Assembly (NCBI RefSeq): GCF_021730395.1
Contig: NC_069375.1
Coordinates: 15,895,001 to 15,959,000 of the forward strand
Length of the DNA stretch: 64,000 bases
Source of the DNA: Mercenaria mercenaria
Lineage: Eukaryota; Mollusca; Bivalvia; Venerida; Veneridae
Reading direction: 5' to 3'
The position numbers and the translations under genes were made by a program. Of this stretch, positions 26,801-42,200 are shown piece by piece; position 1 is the stretch's first letter, and every line of letters begins with the position of its first letter. The notes beneath the pieces were generated by a model. It saw nothing but the letters and a program-made list of their open reading frames with translations. It had not been told where the DNA came from and did no database searches.

Positions 26801-29800
26801 ATTTTGCTTGTCCCGTCGAACTCAAGCGAACATAGTTTGACTGTAATAACTATTGACATATCTAAAGATTCCTTCGGAAGCATAGAACTCAAGGATGTAC
26901 AATAGCAAACTCAGTTTGATTAAGTATGTTTGTGAGATAGTATGAAATGTGCAAATTTTCTCAAGCATTATCTAAAATGGTCTATGCTGTCAATTAAAAA
27001 TATATTCCAGTGGTTTACGCATAAATATAGATGTTAGATAACCGCAAATGTTATGTTGATTTTATTTTCATTTCATTAGCATGAAAATGGTACTCTTCAT
27101 ATTTTTGAATCAGATTAAAAATATTTCTTTCACATTAATATTAGGCTATTATAATGACTGGTAACCGCTCTTCAAGTGAACTACCCTTATATAAAAATAA
27201 CTTCTTACCCTTGTATAAAAAAAATGAATAAACCCCATCATACTCCCACTTCACATGCTATAGACATCTTAGCCTGACATATTCAATCGACAGTATTTGT
27301 TTATTATGAATCCATCGTTTTGAATTTCAAATCTCTTCTTCATGCTCTTCTGATCATGAAGAAAGTTATTTTAACACATTGTATATCTCTTAGTTACTAT
27401 CGAACAACCATGTTTCATCATCTTAATAAGCTGAACCATCATCTGTCAATAATCATGAAGATATGGAAATGTATATTTTCAATGTGTCAATGTGCCTTAA
27501 AGGTCCAATACTAAGGAAAGTGAACATTTTAATTTCTTTTAAAAAGCACAGAAACTATTTCATTTTATTGGAAAATGAAAGTTGGTATGTAGAAATTCGA
27601 AATAAATCGCAGTATATGTACAATTATTTTTCTATGAAGTATGAAGAAAGTTAAAAAGACCTGGGGGGTCATTCTGTCGATTCATTGAAATTTCAACATA
27701 ATACACATACATTTATTTGAGTTGCAAAGACCTTCTGTAAATTTTGACCTGCCAATCTTCATTATTTAGTGTCTTGCAGAAGTCTATGCACTGGCTATGA
27801 AAAAAATTGCCAACTCACTTTCCCTTAGTAATGGACCTTTAATGTTACTATTATAAAAAATCTAAAGCAATCTTTCTTATGTTTTTTTTTTTTTATATCT
27901 TTACTTTTACATTTAAATTTGTTAAACATACGAATGACTAATGTTTCAGTTCCAAGATACTAGCTTTCTTTCCACAATGTAATCAAGGACATCCTGTATG
28001 AAACCAAGTGTCAGATGTGTAAATTGTTACGATCTGATTCGTTTTCAACATTTCTTTTGAACAGGAAGTAAGAGTGTGGAAGCAAACACAAAAATTATAA
28101 GAAAAAGAAATAGCGTGCAGAATTTTCTGAATAAAATAATGCAGATGTCGCATTAAGAGCTTCGGTGATAGTTTTTGAAATGTCCTACATAATTACAAAT
28201 ACATAAAATATGATGATAAGTGTCTGACCGATATTGAAAAAAGGAAAGAAATTACAGCAAATGAAAAACATGGTGTATAGAGTAATTAGTTGAATACCTA
28301 CAGATCTGTTCTGTTTTGTTTATTACCGTACATGTACTGTGTATACCTATAATGTGACCAATATTTCAGTTATTCCTCTATAATGGTCCTATTTAACCGT
28401 CACCGCGTGGACAAAATAACATAAATACATATCATATAATGAATGATCACCAGTATTGAAATAATTTCTTTTGGAGCTCGAAAAGCATTCCATATATGTA
28501 AATGTTACTTTCAACGTTATTTTAGTCATGTAACGGCGGTAAATTAACTTGATCAGTGTTTCTGGAGTCTCTACAAGTACTAGCCTTTTACCCGCAAGTA
28601 ACAGCCAACTTTTCCATATGATTTAGAAGTGGAGGACGAAATTACTCCTGACAATGTATATTTTAAAATCATCATGGAGAACATACACCTTTCCTGGAGA
28701 TCAATCTCACGACCCCGCGATCCTTAGATCTGCGCTCTCGTGGCTTATTTGTTTAATTATACTGGGAACAATATCCCGTCATATTTACCAAACGGAAAAG
28801 TTACAAGCATGAAACATCCTCGGGTATAATACTAAAAAGAGGAACTCACTATTTTTAGGTAGGGCCGTCGGTAGATGTTTTTAGAAACGAAATACGTATT
28901 GTTAAAAATAGCGTCTTCTAAGTCGCTAAATCAGTTTGTTGGAACGTTTGTCTGCACGGAGTTTTGAAAACGAATTACACCTGCTGGGTGATATTTAAAT
29001 TTGTTATCACACTTTGAAAGTGTTGAAAATAAATCTACGTAACAATGTTACATTGACTGTTTGATTCAGGCATAATAATTATCAGTAAATCACAAAACAG
29101 ATTTACCAAGACAAAGCCCAGCAAAATGTGTAGATGGCTTGGGTACAAAAACATTCGTCTCTTGTCCACATTTTCGCACTTTCAAATCTATCTGTTCGTC
29201 ATGTCCATATATGTCGAGGTTTCCAACACTGGCTGTGACTGTTATTTCTTCACCTGAAGCCATGGCATCATGCTGACTGGTCGTCAATGGGGCTGTATGA
29301 ACGAACACACGAGACTTAATCGAAAGCAATAATCGAAAAACAGTTAAAGGTACATTCTTTAGCCAAAATATTGAAGACCATTTTGCGAGATTTTAATGAA
29401 GAGTAACACTTTTTGATGAATGAAACGACCATTGAAAATAATTAAGCTCCCTTTTTTAGTATATATCTTGAAAAATAAATGACACTTTAACCTGAAAATC
29501 CGGACGAAAGACAGAAGAAAATATTTTTTTCATCGACGGTTTCTCATAACCGACAGCTAATACAAGCAAGCAGTATTCTGTCTAAAATTGTGACAAAAAC
29601 TCTCCTAAATAAAATATCTACAGCAATCAATTTTCAAAAATAATTTGATTGAAAGCTCTGTTTCGATCATTTCAAATATGTTCTGTTTTCTCTCCTTTTC
29701 ATATCATTATTGAGTTCACATAAACATTTGTATTCACGAAAAACAAATCTCATGATCTCATTACAATGGCAATGCATATAAAAGTCAGATATGTCAGATA

Positions 29801-32800
29801 TTTTTAGAAACGGTTTCTGATACAAAGTACTGGACAGGATAAAATTATATTTCAGCATTTGTAACACTAAAATGTGTTTGTTCGTAGTAATGTGATCAGG
29901 CTTTAGCACTTTGCTTTATGAAGTACATAATTTTCGGCGTTTAACGTGAAAACAGTTTAAGGACGGCATCAACAAACGTTAAAATGCTTAAATCTACATG
30001 CGATACATATGCTTATGAATTTAATTCATGACAGTATCGCATACAAAAGTAAGTGGAACAAATTTTGACTATTACCTTCGAATGTTTATATGACTGTGCT
30101 GTCAAAAAGCCTCGCATGTGTACATAAACTTGATTGACTAAAGAAGTGAAGCGACATGAGTAGGTTTAAGATACATAAATTCAGATTTGTCAAAATTCTA
30201 TAGACATTGCTAAGGTAATGTTAATTTTCTTATACTCATATTCTTTTGAACTGTACTTATTTCAGATAAAGATGTAAATTGATCCAAGGAAAAAATGGGA
30301 CCATAAAAGCTATAATTACAATTAAGAAGTGGACTTGCTTTGCCGAATGAATGCAACGTTTTTATGAAGGTAGATTTTATTTGTGTTTGTTACATTGCAA
30401 AATAAAACCGTTATTATGAATTACTTTAAGTTGTTGTCCCTTTTTGTGAATATGTTCTACTTAATTATTTAATCTGAAAGAGTAATCTTGTTTCTAGGAC
30501 GCTGTGTAAAAATGGAATCCTACATCCGTGTGTATATTATCAATAGTTTTGTACACAAAAAATACAAAGTATAACAAATTCACAACGAGGAAAAAGAACA
30601 AGCATATAAAACACAGCTAGGCAGTCCGAAAAAAGTTCCGTAATTATTATAAATGTTGCGATTTCGTGACTTCTTGACATTACTTGTTTATAAAAGCACT
30701 CGGAGAATATTACATTATGCAGAGACACTCTCAAAACCGTTAGGCATGCAGTTTACAACTAAATAATTTAATGAATATTGGTTCCACAGACTTTTTCTGA
30801 CATATGTTTTCAAAATTTTCTGAGGGTAACCCGGAGCCCAATGTATTACATATGTTTGAGCCGCGGTTTCAATGTTTAGCTTGCCCTTAGTTATGCTTCG
30901 TGATCTTTTAGGCCAGTGCCGAGTCTCCGACTTGCTTCACCTAAACTCGTGTGTCAGAAACGGCATTTACTATGTAAAATATATTTCATGTGAAGAAGCT
31001 ATCCAACTGACATGTTGCACCATGGCTTATCACCAGGACGTACAGTTACAAATTAGGTTGAATTTAGCCTTGTCAAGAACTTTACTGATAAAAGATGTAA
31101 AAACTTCAGTATGGTTACAACCCAAATCATTGAGACATGCCGCATGTTTAGTGTTCAACCCGTTTACAGTTGGACACAACGCTTCCCTCTTTGAATGTGT
31201 CTAACGGAAGAGGGAGAGGACTCTATGATAATCAGTTTTTTAAATCCCACCGGAACTGAACTGCCTTGATATCTGTCTTCTGGTCTGTTTCGTCGGACCC
31301 TTAAGGGTGTTTCTCTTGTTTTAAAATTTATCAAAATTTGCATTTTTATACTTTTAGAAACGTTGCTCAAAAGAAGCACTAAGTTTAAAACCAATTTTTT
31401 ATGCTTATATTTTAAAGTGGCGTAGTGATCTCTTATAGGTCGGTCTGTTGATATAAAAACATGTTGTTTGAAATGTTTATTACCTCAAATAAACAGCGCA
31501 AAACCCGGACCCTTAGCTTAAAGGTCAAGGTCACAATTGGAGGTCAACAGGGTTTTTTCCTTTCCGGTCCATAACTCTGTCATCCATGAAGGGATTTTAA
31601 TATTATTTGGCACCAGTGAACATCGTGATAAGACGATGTGTCATGCACAACTTTCAGACCCCTAGCTCAAAGATCAAGGTCACATTTGGCAGTCAGATGT
31701 TAACATGGCATGAACAGGGTCTGCTTCGTGTCCGGTCCATAACTTTGTCATTCATTAAGGGATTTTAATAACACATGGCACAAATGTTCCCCATGATAAG
31801 ACGACGTGTCATGCGGAAATCCCGGACCCTTGGCTCAACGGTCAAGGTCACAATTGGAGGTCAAATGTCAACAGGGCTTTTTCCTGTCCGGACGATAACT
31901 CTACTATCCATGAAGGGATTTTAATATTACTTGGCACAAATTTTCCGCATGATGAGACGACGTGTCATGCGCAAAACCCGGACCCCTAGCTTAAAGGTCA
32001 AGGTCACAATTGGAGGTCAAAGGTAAATAGGGTTTTTTTCCTGTCCGATCCAGAACTCTGTCATTCATCAAGGGATTTTAATATTACTTGGCATAAATAT
32101 TCCCCATGATAAGATGATGTGTTATGCACAATACCCAGAACCCTAGCTTAAAGGTCACGGTCACAACTGGATATCAAAGGTCAATTGGACATTTTTCCTG
32201 TACGGTGTATAACTTTGTCATGCAACATAGGATTTGAATATTACTTGGCAAAAATGTTCATCACTATGAGACGGAGTGTCATGCGCAAGAACCTGGTCCC
32301 TAGGTCGAAGGCAAGGTCACAGAGGCCAAAGGTCATATACAAGAATGACTTTATCTGGAGCATTTCTTCTTAATTCACGGAGGGATTTTGATGTAACTTG
32401 GCATAAATGTTCACTACCAAGAGACGGATTGTTGTGCGCAAGAACAAGATCCCTAGGCCTAAGGTCACAAGGTCACACTTAGATGTCAAATACCAAATTC
32501 AAGAATGACTTTGTCCGGAGCATCTCTTCTTCATGCATTCATGCATGGAGGGATTTTGATTTAACTTGGCACAATTGTACACCATCATGAGACAGAGTGT
32601 AATGCACATGTCCCTTCTTAGCTATAGAATTACTTACCTTTGTTCTTACTATAAATACAATGTAGCTTATATTGTTACTTTTTCATTACTAGTCATAGGG
32701 AAAAATCGAAACCATTTTTCTGTAGTACAACATGTATGGTAAATCCAATTTTGAGGTGTATTTTGACCTATCTCTACCTCAGGTAAGGATTTTTGTGTGG

Positions 32801-35800
32801 ACTTAGATTTTTTTAAGATTAACTTCCCTTAGTTATTACTATATATAACTTATATTGTAACTTTTTTTATAATTGACCGTAGGGAAAAGCCAAGACCACT
32901 TTTCTGTGGTACAACATGGATATTACTTTCAAATTTTAGGCGTTTTTTAAGGTATTTCTGCCTGGTAATGAGTTTTTTGTGAATTTAGAAAACCAGAAGG
33001 ATTACAATAATTACTACACAACCACAAAATAAAAATTCCATTTGCAAATACGTGTGCTAGTGAAAAGAAATTTGCTATGACGGACGTATATTGTTACATT
33101 CTGGCACTCTTGTTTTTTTTTTGTTTTTTTTTTTACTATAAATAACTTATATGATACCTTTTTGATAATCGGCCAAACAATAGGTTTTTTAATACATGTA
33201 TACAAATTTTAATCCAAGTGTTTTGTTATAACATACTGTATATATAGTACAATATTGTTTATATATTATTGACATATATCAGTTCATTATGTTATACTGC
33301 AGGAGAGAAAATTAGTTGCCTTCCAGTAGGGGACTTTGTATTGCATGGCAATACTTCATTCATTTATTTCGTTTGGTTGAGTTACGTTTCAATAGGATCT
33401 TCTTATAAAGTTTGCTAATGTAATTGCAGAACGAAAATCTTTGATATCATACATCTGTTTTATAACAACTAGTTGTTTCCTTTCATGTGTGTCTCTTTCA
33501 TCTTTATGTTAGAGTGATTCAGTACAGTACACTATATTGTTATACCTGTCAAATATATTGGATAAAATGTAGCACAGCTTCCTGATTCCAGAGATTCAGT
33601 ACTCGAGTAAACTGAGTGTTTTCCAATTGTGTACCATCCCTCTTTGAGCTGAGTATCATCAATTAGCGGCTCTCCATCGGCAGGAGTGTAAAGCACAGAT
33701 CGTCTACGAATATCGGGTAGCTCAGGAACCTCAGAACAGGCTTGACCTTTAAAGAACAATGGAAGGAGAGACTGCTGAAATACTTTGATGTATTGCAATT
33801 TTCGTCATGTAAGAGGAATTTGTATTGAAAATTTGGATTTAATGCATAACATATTCAAAAGTAGCAAAAACATAACAAACTAAATGCGTTTCTTGACACC
33901 AGGTGAAATATTTTTAAGATATAAATACATTTACTAAGTACTAAACGGGACCCCAGATGCCAAACATTTACTTGCTAAATACAACAATCCTCTGATGTTT
34001 AATGACTCTAAGTCAAATTCTTTTTTGAAATACACAGGACACAACTTTTACTCCCTTAAAATTTTGACAAAGTCAAGGGCCCTTACTCTGGTCTTATAGA
34101 TTGAACTCCAAAAAATTTAAAACTCAAGTTCACAAATTCATATTCCTACATGGTTTCATGACTTTATTTTTAAGATATATGCTACACTTATTGCACACTT
34201 TTAAGCACTTAATGTGTGTTTTACTAAGACAAGGACCAGAACTGGCCTGGCCGAGTGTGATCCCTAACTGAACGCCAGATGCACAACTTCACATGCTATA
34301 TAACAACCCTTTCGTGTTTATGACTCAAAGTCAAATAGCTTTTGAGATACATGTGATACAAACTATATATGCATATTTGCCAAACTTAATGGCCAGAACC
34401 CTAGTCTAACCAATAAATATCCCAAGCAAAACCTCAGATGCACATTATGCTGAATAGTGTTCACATGTTTCATACTCCTAATTAAAATATGTTTGAAGAT
34501 ACTTGAGACACAGACACTTATGGTCTTTCATGCATATTTTTACAAGTCGGTGACCATAGCTCTGACCTTGCAGAGTGAAATTTCAAACAAAACCATAGGT
34601 TCACAACCCAAAACCCGAGTTGCACAACGTTACATGCTGAATAAAATTTGTATAGTTTTCATTATCTTATGCCAAATACTTTTTGAGATATGTGCGGCAC
34701 TTTTCATACATATGTTTGACAAAGTCAAGAGCCATAACTCTGGGTGGACTACTTCCAACGCTGAAAGGTTTGATGACTAGTCAAATACTATTTTAGAATA
34801 TGCAGGACACAAAACTTAACGGACGGAAGGACAGGCAGACAGAGAGACGCATTGCCAAGGGCAAATCTAAGAGACACCCCCATAAAAACAAAACGGAAAC
34901 GAAACAGTCTTACTCAAACAACGTTCGCCATATGTATCGAAGGAAGATTCGCACTCACAGAATCCTTCTTTACAAACTGTGTGCTCTAACTGGCAGTCAC
35001 TGGTGCTAGTACAGACTGAACCTAAAACTAATTAAAAATTAGTCTATTATCAACAAATCAACTTTTAACAACAAATCAACTTTTATCAACTTTTATCAAC
35101 AAATCAAATTTTATCTGAATATTTCCAGTGTTCGAACCTAAATAGCGATATAACTTTTCTTAATTGGTATTATGTCGTAAGTGCAGGTAGCTGTGCGGAT
35201 AAAGCGTTTAGTATTCAATCTCAGCGTTGTACGTCTGGCCATATCATCTAGAATTCCAAATTTTATATACAAACTTGCCATATATCTGATCAAACTCCGT
35301 GAATTTATGGTTCATGTATTGAAAGTTATCGAAACGATGCAGAAAAAGTCGAATAAAGAATTGAACAATTAAATTTCGTCAAATGTGATACATTAAATAA
35401 TGTAAGAATAAAAGCAGCATCTTACATTAAATAAGATTATTTCGAATCCGTTGTAACGTGCGTGGAAGTCAGACACCTTACCACTACACCATCGTGTCAT
35501 CGGTTAACTGTAACTTGCGTAGAGGTAAGGTGCGGATAGGATTTGTCTGTGAGGGCGGACACGGATAAGTACGGAACAGTACGTCTTAGTACGGGACAAA
35601 TGGTGAGAAACGGGTAACAAAAAAAAAACCAGGATGCGAATAAGTGCGAATAGGTATGGCGTACTACGTTGAACTACGTTTTACTGCGTAACTACGTTCA
35701 GCTACGGCAGGGTACGTTTCAGTACAGATAACTGCGTTTTAGTATGTTTAACTTTCAACCAAGTTGGACTAAAGTTGAATATGTTTTGATCAAATGTTGG

Positions 35801-36225
35801 TACGGATTGATACGGATTACTACTTTGAGGAACGGCTCAGGTACGGATCGATACAGATTATGAAGTTTCTATCCGTGGCTAGACGTAGCTATCCGCGGCG
35901 TATGTGTAACTTGGGTGATAGAAATAAAGCGCCGAAAATAAATGATAAAGCATCACAATATTGCTAATAATTTACATTAATTCAAACAGATAATTACTTG
36001 TAGAGAAAAAAAAAATCATCCTTATTTTTGGCCGTCATTTGCCATAATCTTATATAAGATGCACAATGCACAATGTAGTAGTAGTTAATTTCAAATATCT
36101 ATTTATGTAGATCAATTTTTGTTCTGATATTTTTCTGACTGATATACATTGATATGATACAGCTAAAATAAAAAAAATAAAATAAAAGTTATCAACATAG
36201 CATATTATCTAGGAAGTGTGTGTGC

Positions 36226-36274
<49 letters not shown>

Positions 36275-39200
36275 CGGGTTTAACGTCTTTTTCAAGAATT
36301 TTTCAGTCATATAAACGACGGTGTCTACTTGTAGAAGTGAGCACAATGCCCAACTTTATAGTGCTTCCTCAATGGAATATCACACCGTAGACACAGGACA
36401 TGATACCCCACCCAGTCACATTATACTGACACTGGGCTGACCAGTCCTTGCACTACCCTCTTAATGCTGAGCGCCAAGCGAGGAAGCTGTTAGTAACATT
36501 TTTTACGTCTTTGGTATGACGCGGCCGGGGATCGAACCCACGACCTCCCGCACTCGAAGCGGACGCTCTACCACTAGGCTGCCAGGGCGGTTACATCTAG
36601 GAAGTATAAATTAAAACAAAAAGAAATAAAAATATCAAAAAAATGTTGTTGTTTATTTCAACATATATCTCTTAGATGCATGGTGAGCCCAACTTTTTTT
36701 CTCCATTTTTAAGCATCTTTATGTGTCATTAAAGCAGCATAACTATTTTTAAAAACTTAACATCAGATTTTCTTTTTGTGGATTTAAGCACGTAAAACTG
36801 AAAGAAATAGTGACATTTGTGCTTACATAACACTGATATCAACTTGTATATTCAAAGTAACTTGTAAGACCTGAAATCCATATAAACATTAAGTGGGATA
36901 TTATATATTGTATTAGGTAATCCCATCTTTTTTTCAATTTCACAAGTGCTTAAACAGTGGGTAAAAATGTCGTATAAAATTAAAAACAAGTGCGATGACC
37001 TAAGCTTTTTCTGCTCTTACTTTTCTTTGAAAATAACGTTCTTCAAGCTCACAGATCACAGAGTATGCAAACATTCTCAACTGCAGACAACAAAATGAAC
37101 CTACATCCTTAATACAAGACCTTTTCGTTTACTAACATTGTCAAAGCCTTAAATGCAATGTACCTGTTTGGCAAAGACAGTCGGTCTGAAAGAAGCCCTC
37201 CTTGCATTTACACGTGTTATCGTCTGCACAAAATCCACCAGGAACTATCTGACAAAACGTGTCACGTATGCAAGACATTCCAAGAACTGAAAACCAATAA
37301 TTTCAAGTGTCTTGTTTATAATGTAGCGGAATATAATTACAAAATTACATGTTCAAAAAGTGATTTAAAATGAATTTGTCTAAAATTATTTACATATTAG
37401 AAATAAAATAACTACATATCATATACAGAATACTAGTATGTTGTCTTTACTATCATTTTTGGATAGTGTAAAATATCTAAAGACACATTATTCTATACTG
37501 ATGTTAATTACCTTGTTGGCAAGTGCCATCACTGTCCTCTGTGTAACCTTCTTCACAAGTGCAGGTATTGTTTTCGTTACAATAAGCATTTTCAAAAGTG
37601 CAATTAACAACTGAACAAGACTCTCCGAGTTCTGTTAAGAGATTTAAATAACAAAAAGAAATGTATGTCAGATAAACAAACTTTAAAATTATTAAAATAA
37701 TAAACATGTTATTTATTCATTCATGTTATTCATTCGTGTTATGATTAAGAATAAAGACTGAAGAGTTTAAATCACATTTCCCCAGCTATGCTCTCGTAAT
37801 CCAGTTTTAGACATACAATTCAATTTTACAAAAGTTTCTTAATAACATATTTACCAGGTTTACACAAATATACATTCGTTTGGTCAGGGTAATAATTGTA
37901 GATATGCTGATAGGTTTCGTCAACATCCGCTTCAAAACTCCATTGCTGACTGTAACTAATGTAATTTTCGGCACAAGTGCACTGTCTTAAGTCAGAGTCA
38001 CATACATACCCATGGTAAGTACCGCAGTCATCCGTGCTTTCACAAAGTGTTCCATATACTTCAAACCGAAAACAAGCATGTTAGTACAAGGAATCATATT
38101 TAGGTGAATTTTCTGTTTGTGTTTTTATTTGATATGAGCTAAAATCAAATATGTTTTTTAAACAAAAATTACAAAATCAATGAATTGTACACTGCATTAC
38201 ACCATGTTGTTACTATGGCAAAATGTATTGGTTCTATGATTAAACAAAACAAGTTGGAAAACATCGAGTTACCTGGTTCGCAGAATACACCAGAATCATC
38301 TGTCTTGAAACCGTGGTCACACACACACATATTGTCAATGTTACATGTGAGATGTAAGTGATAATAGTAGTACCAATCGTACCAATCACTTATTGGATAA
38401 TACCAGTAATAATACATATAGTTTTGGTTTGGCTTAAAGGAGGGATCTAAGTATTTGTAGGAATAATGGAGAGTGTTTCCGCAACCTACATCTTCACAAC
38501 TGGAACCTAAAACTATATAAAAACCTTGCAACTTAAGTATCATATTTGAATTTGAAATTATAATTCTAAAGGAAGTAATGTGAATGTTAGATTATTAAAT
38601 CTGAGCTTTATTTGCCGATCATTTTAAGAATGTTAGGGAGATACCATATTTTGCATACTGGTATTACATTTTTATCTATAAATGGTGTTTCATGAACAAG
38701 AGCTGTCCGTAAGACAGCCAATTCTCGACTATTCGAATTATTGTCCCAGAAGCAGGAAAATGTTACCCTAAATGTTAAGATATCTACAGAGTTTCAATCC
38801 AGTATCTGCATTAGTTCTGGAGATAGTAACTAGCATGCAAAACTTTAACCAGAAGTTTTATGTTCAAAATTTGACCAAAATGCATGTCACAGTTATGGGA
38901 CTCGAATGCATATGTGAAGTTTCAATTCAATATCTGCATTGTTTTGCAGATAATAACTTGCACGCTAAACTTTAACCAGAATTTTCTAAGTCTGAAAGTG
39001 GACATAATTTGCCCAATATACATGTAAGAAATATGGGACTTGATCCAGTGGACCCAATATACATGTAAGAAATATGGGACTTGATCCAGTGAGGTTGGTA
39101 ATTGATCTAGAAAAAGAAATAAATAAGTTTCAAATCTATATGCCGTTAAGTAATAGCTGTATGTACATGCACGCAAAACTTTAACCAGGATTTTCCAAGT

Positions 39201-42200
39201 CTAAATGAGCACAATTTAGCCAAAATGCAGATCAGAGTTATGGCACTTGATGCTATCAGCTAGTTTTATAACCCCGAAGACAAATGTGAAGTTTCAATTC
39301 AATATCTGCATTAGTTTTGGAGATAATAACTTGCATGTAAAACTTTACCCAGGATTTTCTGAGTTTAAAAAGGGGCATAATTTGCTCATATTACATGTCA
39401 GAGTTATGGAACTTGCCCCAGTGAGGTTGGACGCCGACACCGACGCCGACGCCAGGGTGTGTAGAATAGCTAGAAATGAAAATGAAGTCTTTATGTTAAG
39501 TAATGGCAGGTAACATTATGGAATGATTTTAAAATTATTTGCTTTGACGAGCGTAAAGACATACGGCGTAATTGTATGGAAGTACATCATAAGCCTCTGC
39601 AGGCTGGTTTTTTTTATTGATATATGTTATTTACGAAGTTTGCTTACTTACTTGCACCAGGCAGCGCTATAATCATATAATAAACTATAATAAACAATAC
39701 GAGCGGACAGAAAAACGGACATACATATAGCAAGCACATTTTCATTGTTCCTTTCTATGTATTTAAATCTTTGTCGCTTTTTAAATACGACGTAGCCATC
39801 AAATAACACACTAAAGTTTCTCATATGTACCAAGTTTTATAAAAAAAATCTTTTGATGTTTTTTTAAGATTTGGAAGAATCAACTTTTGGTAATGGGTAT
39901 ACGGACAGAAAGACGGTGGCAAACCATAAGTCCTCTCCGGTAATGCACCGATAGCGAATCAAAATCAGTATGTATTTAATCGTTCATGAATTTGTTCAAA
40001 ACAACATGGGTGATGTAAAATGTTCCCTTACCCTGTATACATAGACCATTGTTTTCGTCAAACCCATTTTCACACTTGCATTGTCCATACATGTAGTTCC
40101 AGTAATGTCTTTTACATACTGCATGTTCAAGTGGGCAGTCTTCTGAGCTGTTGTCCATTCTACAGTTACTGTCTATAACTGAAATGTTGAAAAAAAAATA
40201 TTTATATAAAAATTTAGCTTTATGATAACATTGTTTATGTTGTTAGTCTTATTTTTCTTTAATAAAATACTGTCGAATACATTATTATATATGATTAAAA
40301 TGCGCCACGCCAAATGCAGTAATTACTAGAAAGTATATTATAGCACTAGATATGTTGAACTTCATACTTCGCATTAATTCGAGTCACTTTGAAGTACATG
40401 AAGATATATTATGAGGATTTTAATAAACATATTTGTAAGTGCACCCTCAAATACACATGCTTAAAATAACAGAAAAGAATGAAAAAAAATAAAACGATGC
40501 AAACTTTTTTCACACGTGTCATTGTTATGTTTATATTCAGGTCCACATCTGCACGTGTTTTCCTCACACATATAGTTGTTTGACAGTCCGCAGTCAGACC
40601 AGTCTGAACAAAAGGAACCATAATCTGAAGTAGCGAAAACACATTTTCTATAGAAGATGCATAAAGTAAAGAAACACGTAAATAACACGACTTTTGACAC
40701 TACTTTTGCACGTTTTAGGAAGAGAATAGCATGTGTATTTTCCATTTGTACCACATGTTCAGTAAACATGTAATTAAGTTTTACTGAGACTCGGTGTTAA
40801 CTTTTCAATATCCGTCTTAAGTTCCGTGTGACGGTTGTAAAGTCTTTCCGTACTTCTACTCAGTGTTATATTTTCTGGTCCTTTCGGATTACTACTATGG
40901 AGTTCAATCAATTTTTACTATAATAGAATTCAAATCAACCGGATTATTTCAAAGCATATTCCAATACGGCGGATACTTAACAGAGTTTTCGATACCGTAT
41001 CTGAATCAGGCATTAGTTCGCATTGATCACATATTTTTAAGTAAACAATAAAAATAAAACTCAACATGCTGTATAATTCAATTAGTTTACTTTATTTTTA
41101 CCTAAGTATTGATATAGAAGCTTAGAATAGTATGAACATGTTAAACGAGTATTCTGAAAAATGACACTGTTTACCGTTAAAAGATATTCACACTACGAAT
41201 TGTGGTCGCGGTAAACACTGACCTTTACGATTTGGATCTGGGAATTGCACATGACACATCGTTTTGTTATGGGAATCATTTGCGTTAAGTACTTATACCG
41301 ATATAACCCGTAATACATTTCAGAATTACAAACTGGATCCGAAACAGACCCTGTTAATATTATGTTAACGTTTGACCTCCATTTGCGTGCTTGACGTTAA
41401 GTCAAATGTCTGTTATTTTTACATAGCACATTGGCATGTTATAGGAAAATCAGTGCCAAATATTGTTAAAATTCCGTGATAGATGGTTGAGTTATGGATC
41501 AAACTGGTGAGCTTTGACCTCTAAAATGACCTTAGCCTTTGAGCTAGGGTTCAGTGTGTTCCGCAAGATTGATTAATTATGCTATGTTGAAAATACTGTT
41601 TCCTGTTTTAGCATGTAGGAATCCCTCGGAAGTTTCTGGTGCCCTCATCTAAATGGGTCTGCGCGCCAACTTATAGCTTAGTGTGGTGTAACTGTAACTA
41701 AGGTTCACTCTACTAAATATCAGCAACAACAACAACTACTGTTCACTATAATAACTACTATTTAATATTGCACTAAGTTCTAAGATAATATATACATCAA
41801 TGCCTTTCTTCATAATTCTCTAACATAGTTCACTGACATATTCTCAGTTATTAACAAGAACTTCTATTCTTCGACATAATTACTTCAACGTTAATTGCCT
41901 CGGTCCGTATCTAACTTATACATTTTTGCGCGTATCGGACATAAGCATTTAACCTAACTGAGTACCAGAATGATACTAAAGTTTTGTCTCAAAACTTCTG
42001 CTTATGAAAGAAATTAATCGTGACTTGAGTCATCCGGCGTGATCAAAAGACCGGGTGTTTATAATTACCCTGTCATTTATCCAGTTAGTCAGTTGTCAAA
42101 ACAATTAGTAATTTTGAAACATGCTTTGCTGGACAATGCATTAACTGGGCGATATAATGTAACCTGTCATTTAATGCACATGACTAATTTCTAGACCGTA

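Noticed and set aside
30872-31204. Plus-strand 110-codon frame
   Set aside because: Contains a SINE-like scrap and no recognisable domain. Intronic to the host gene.
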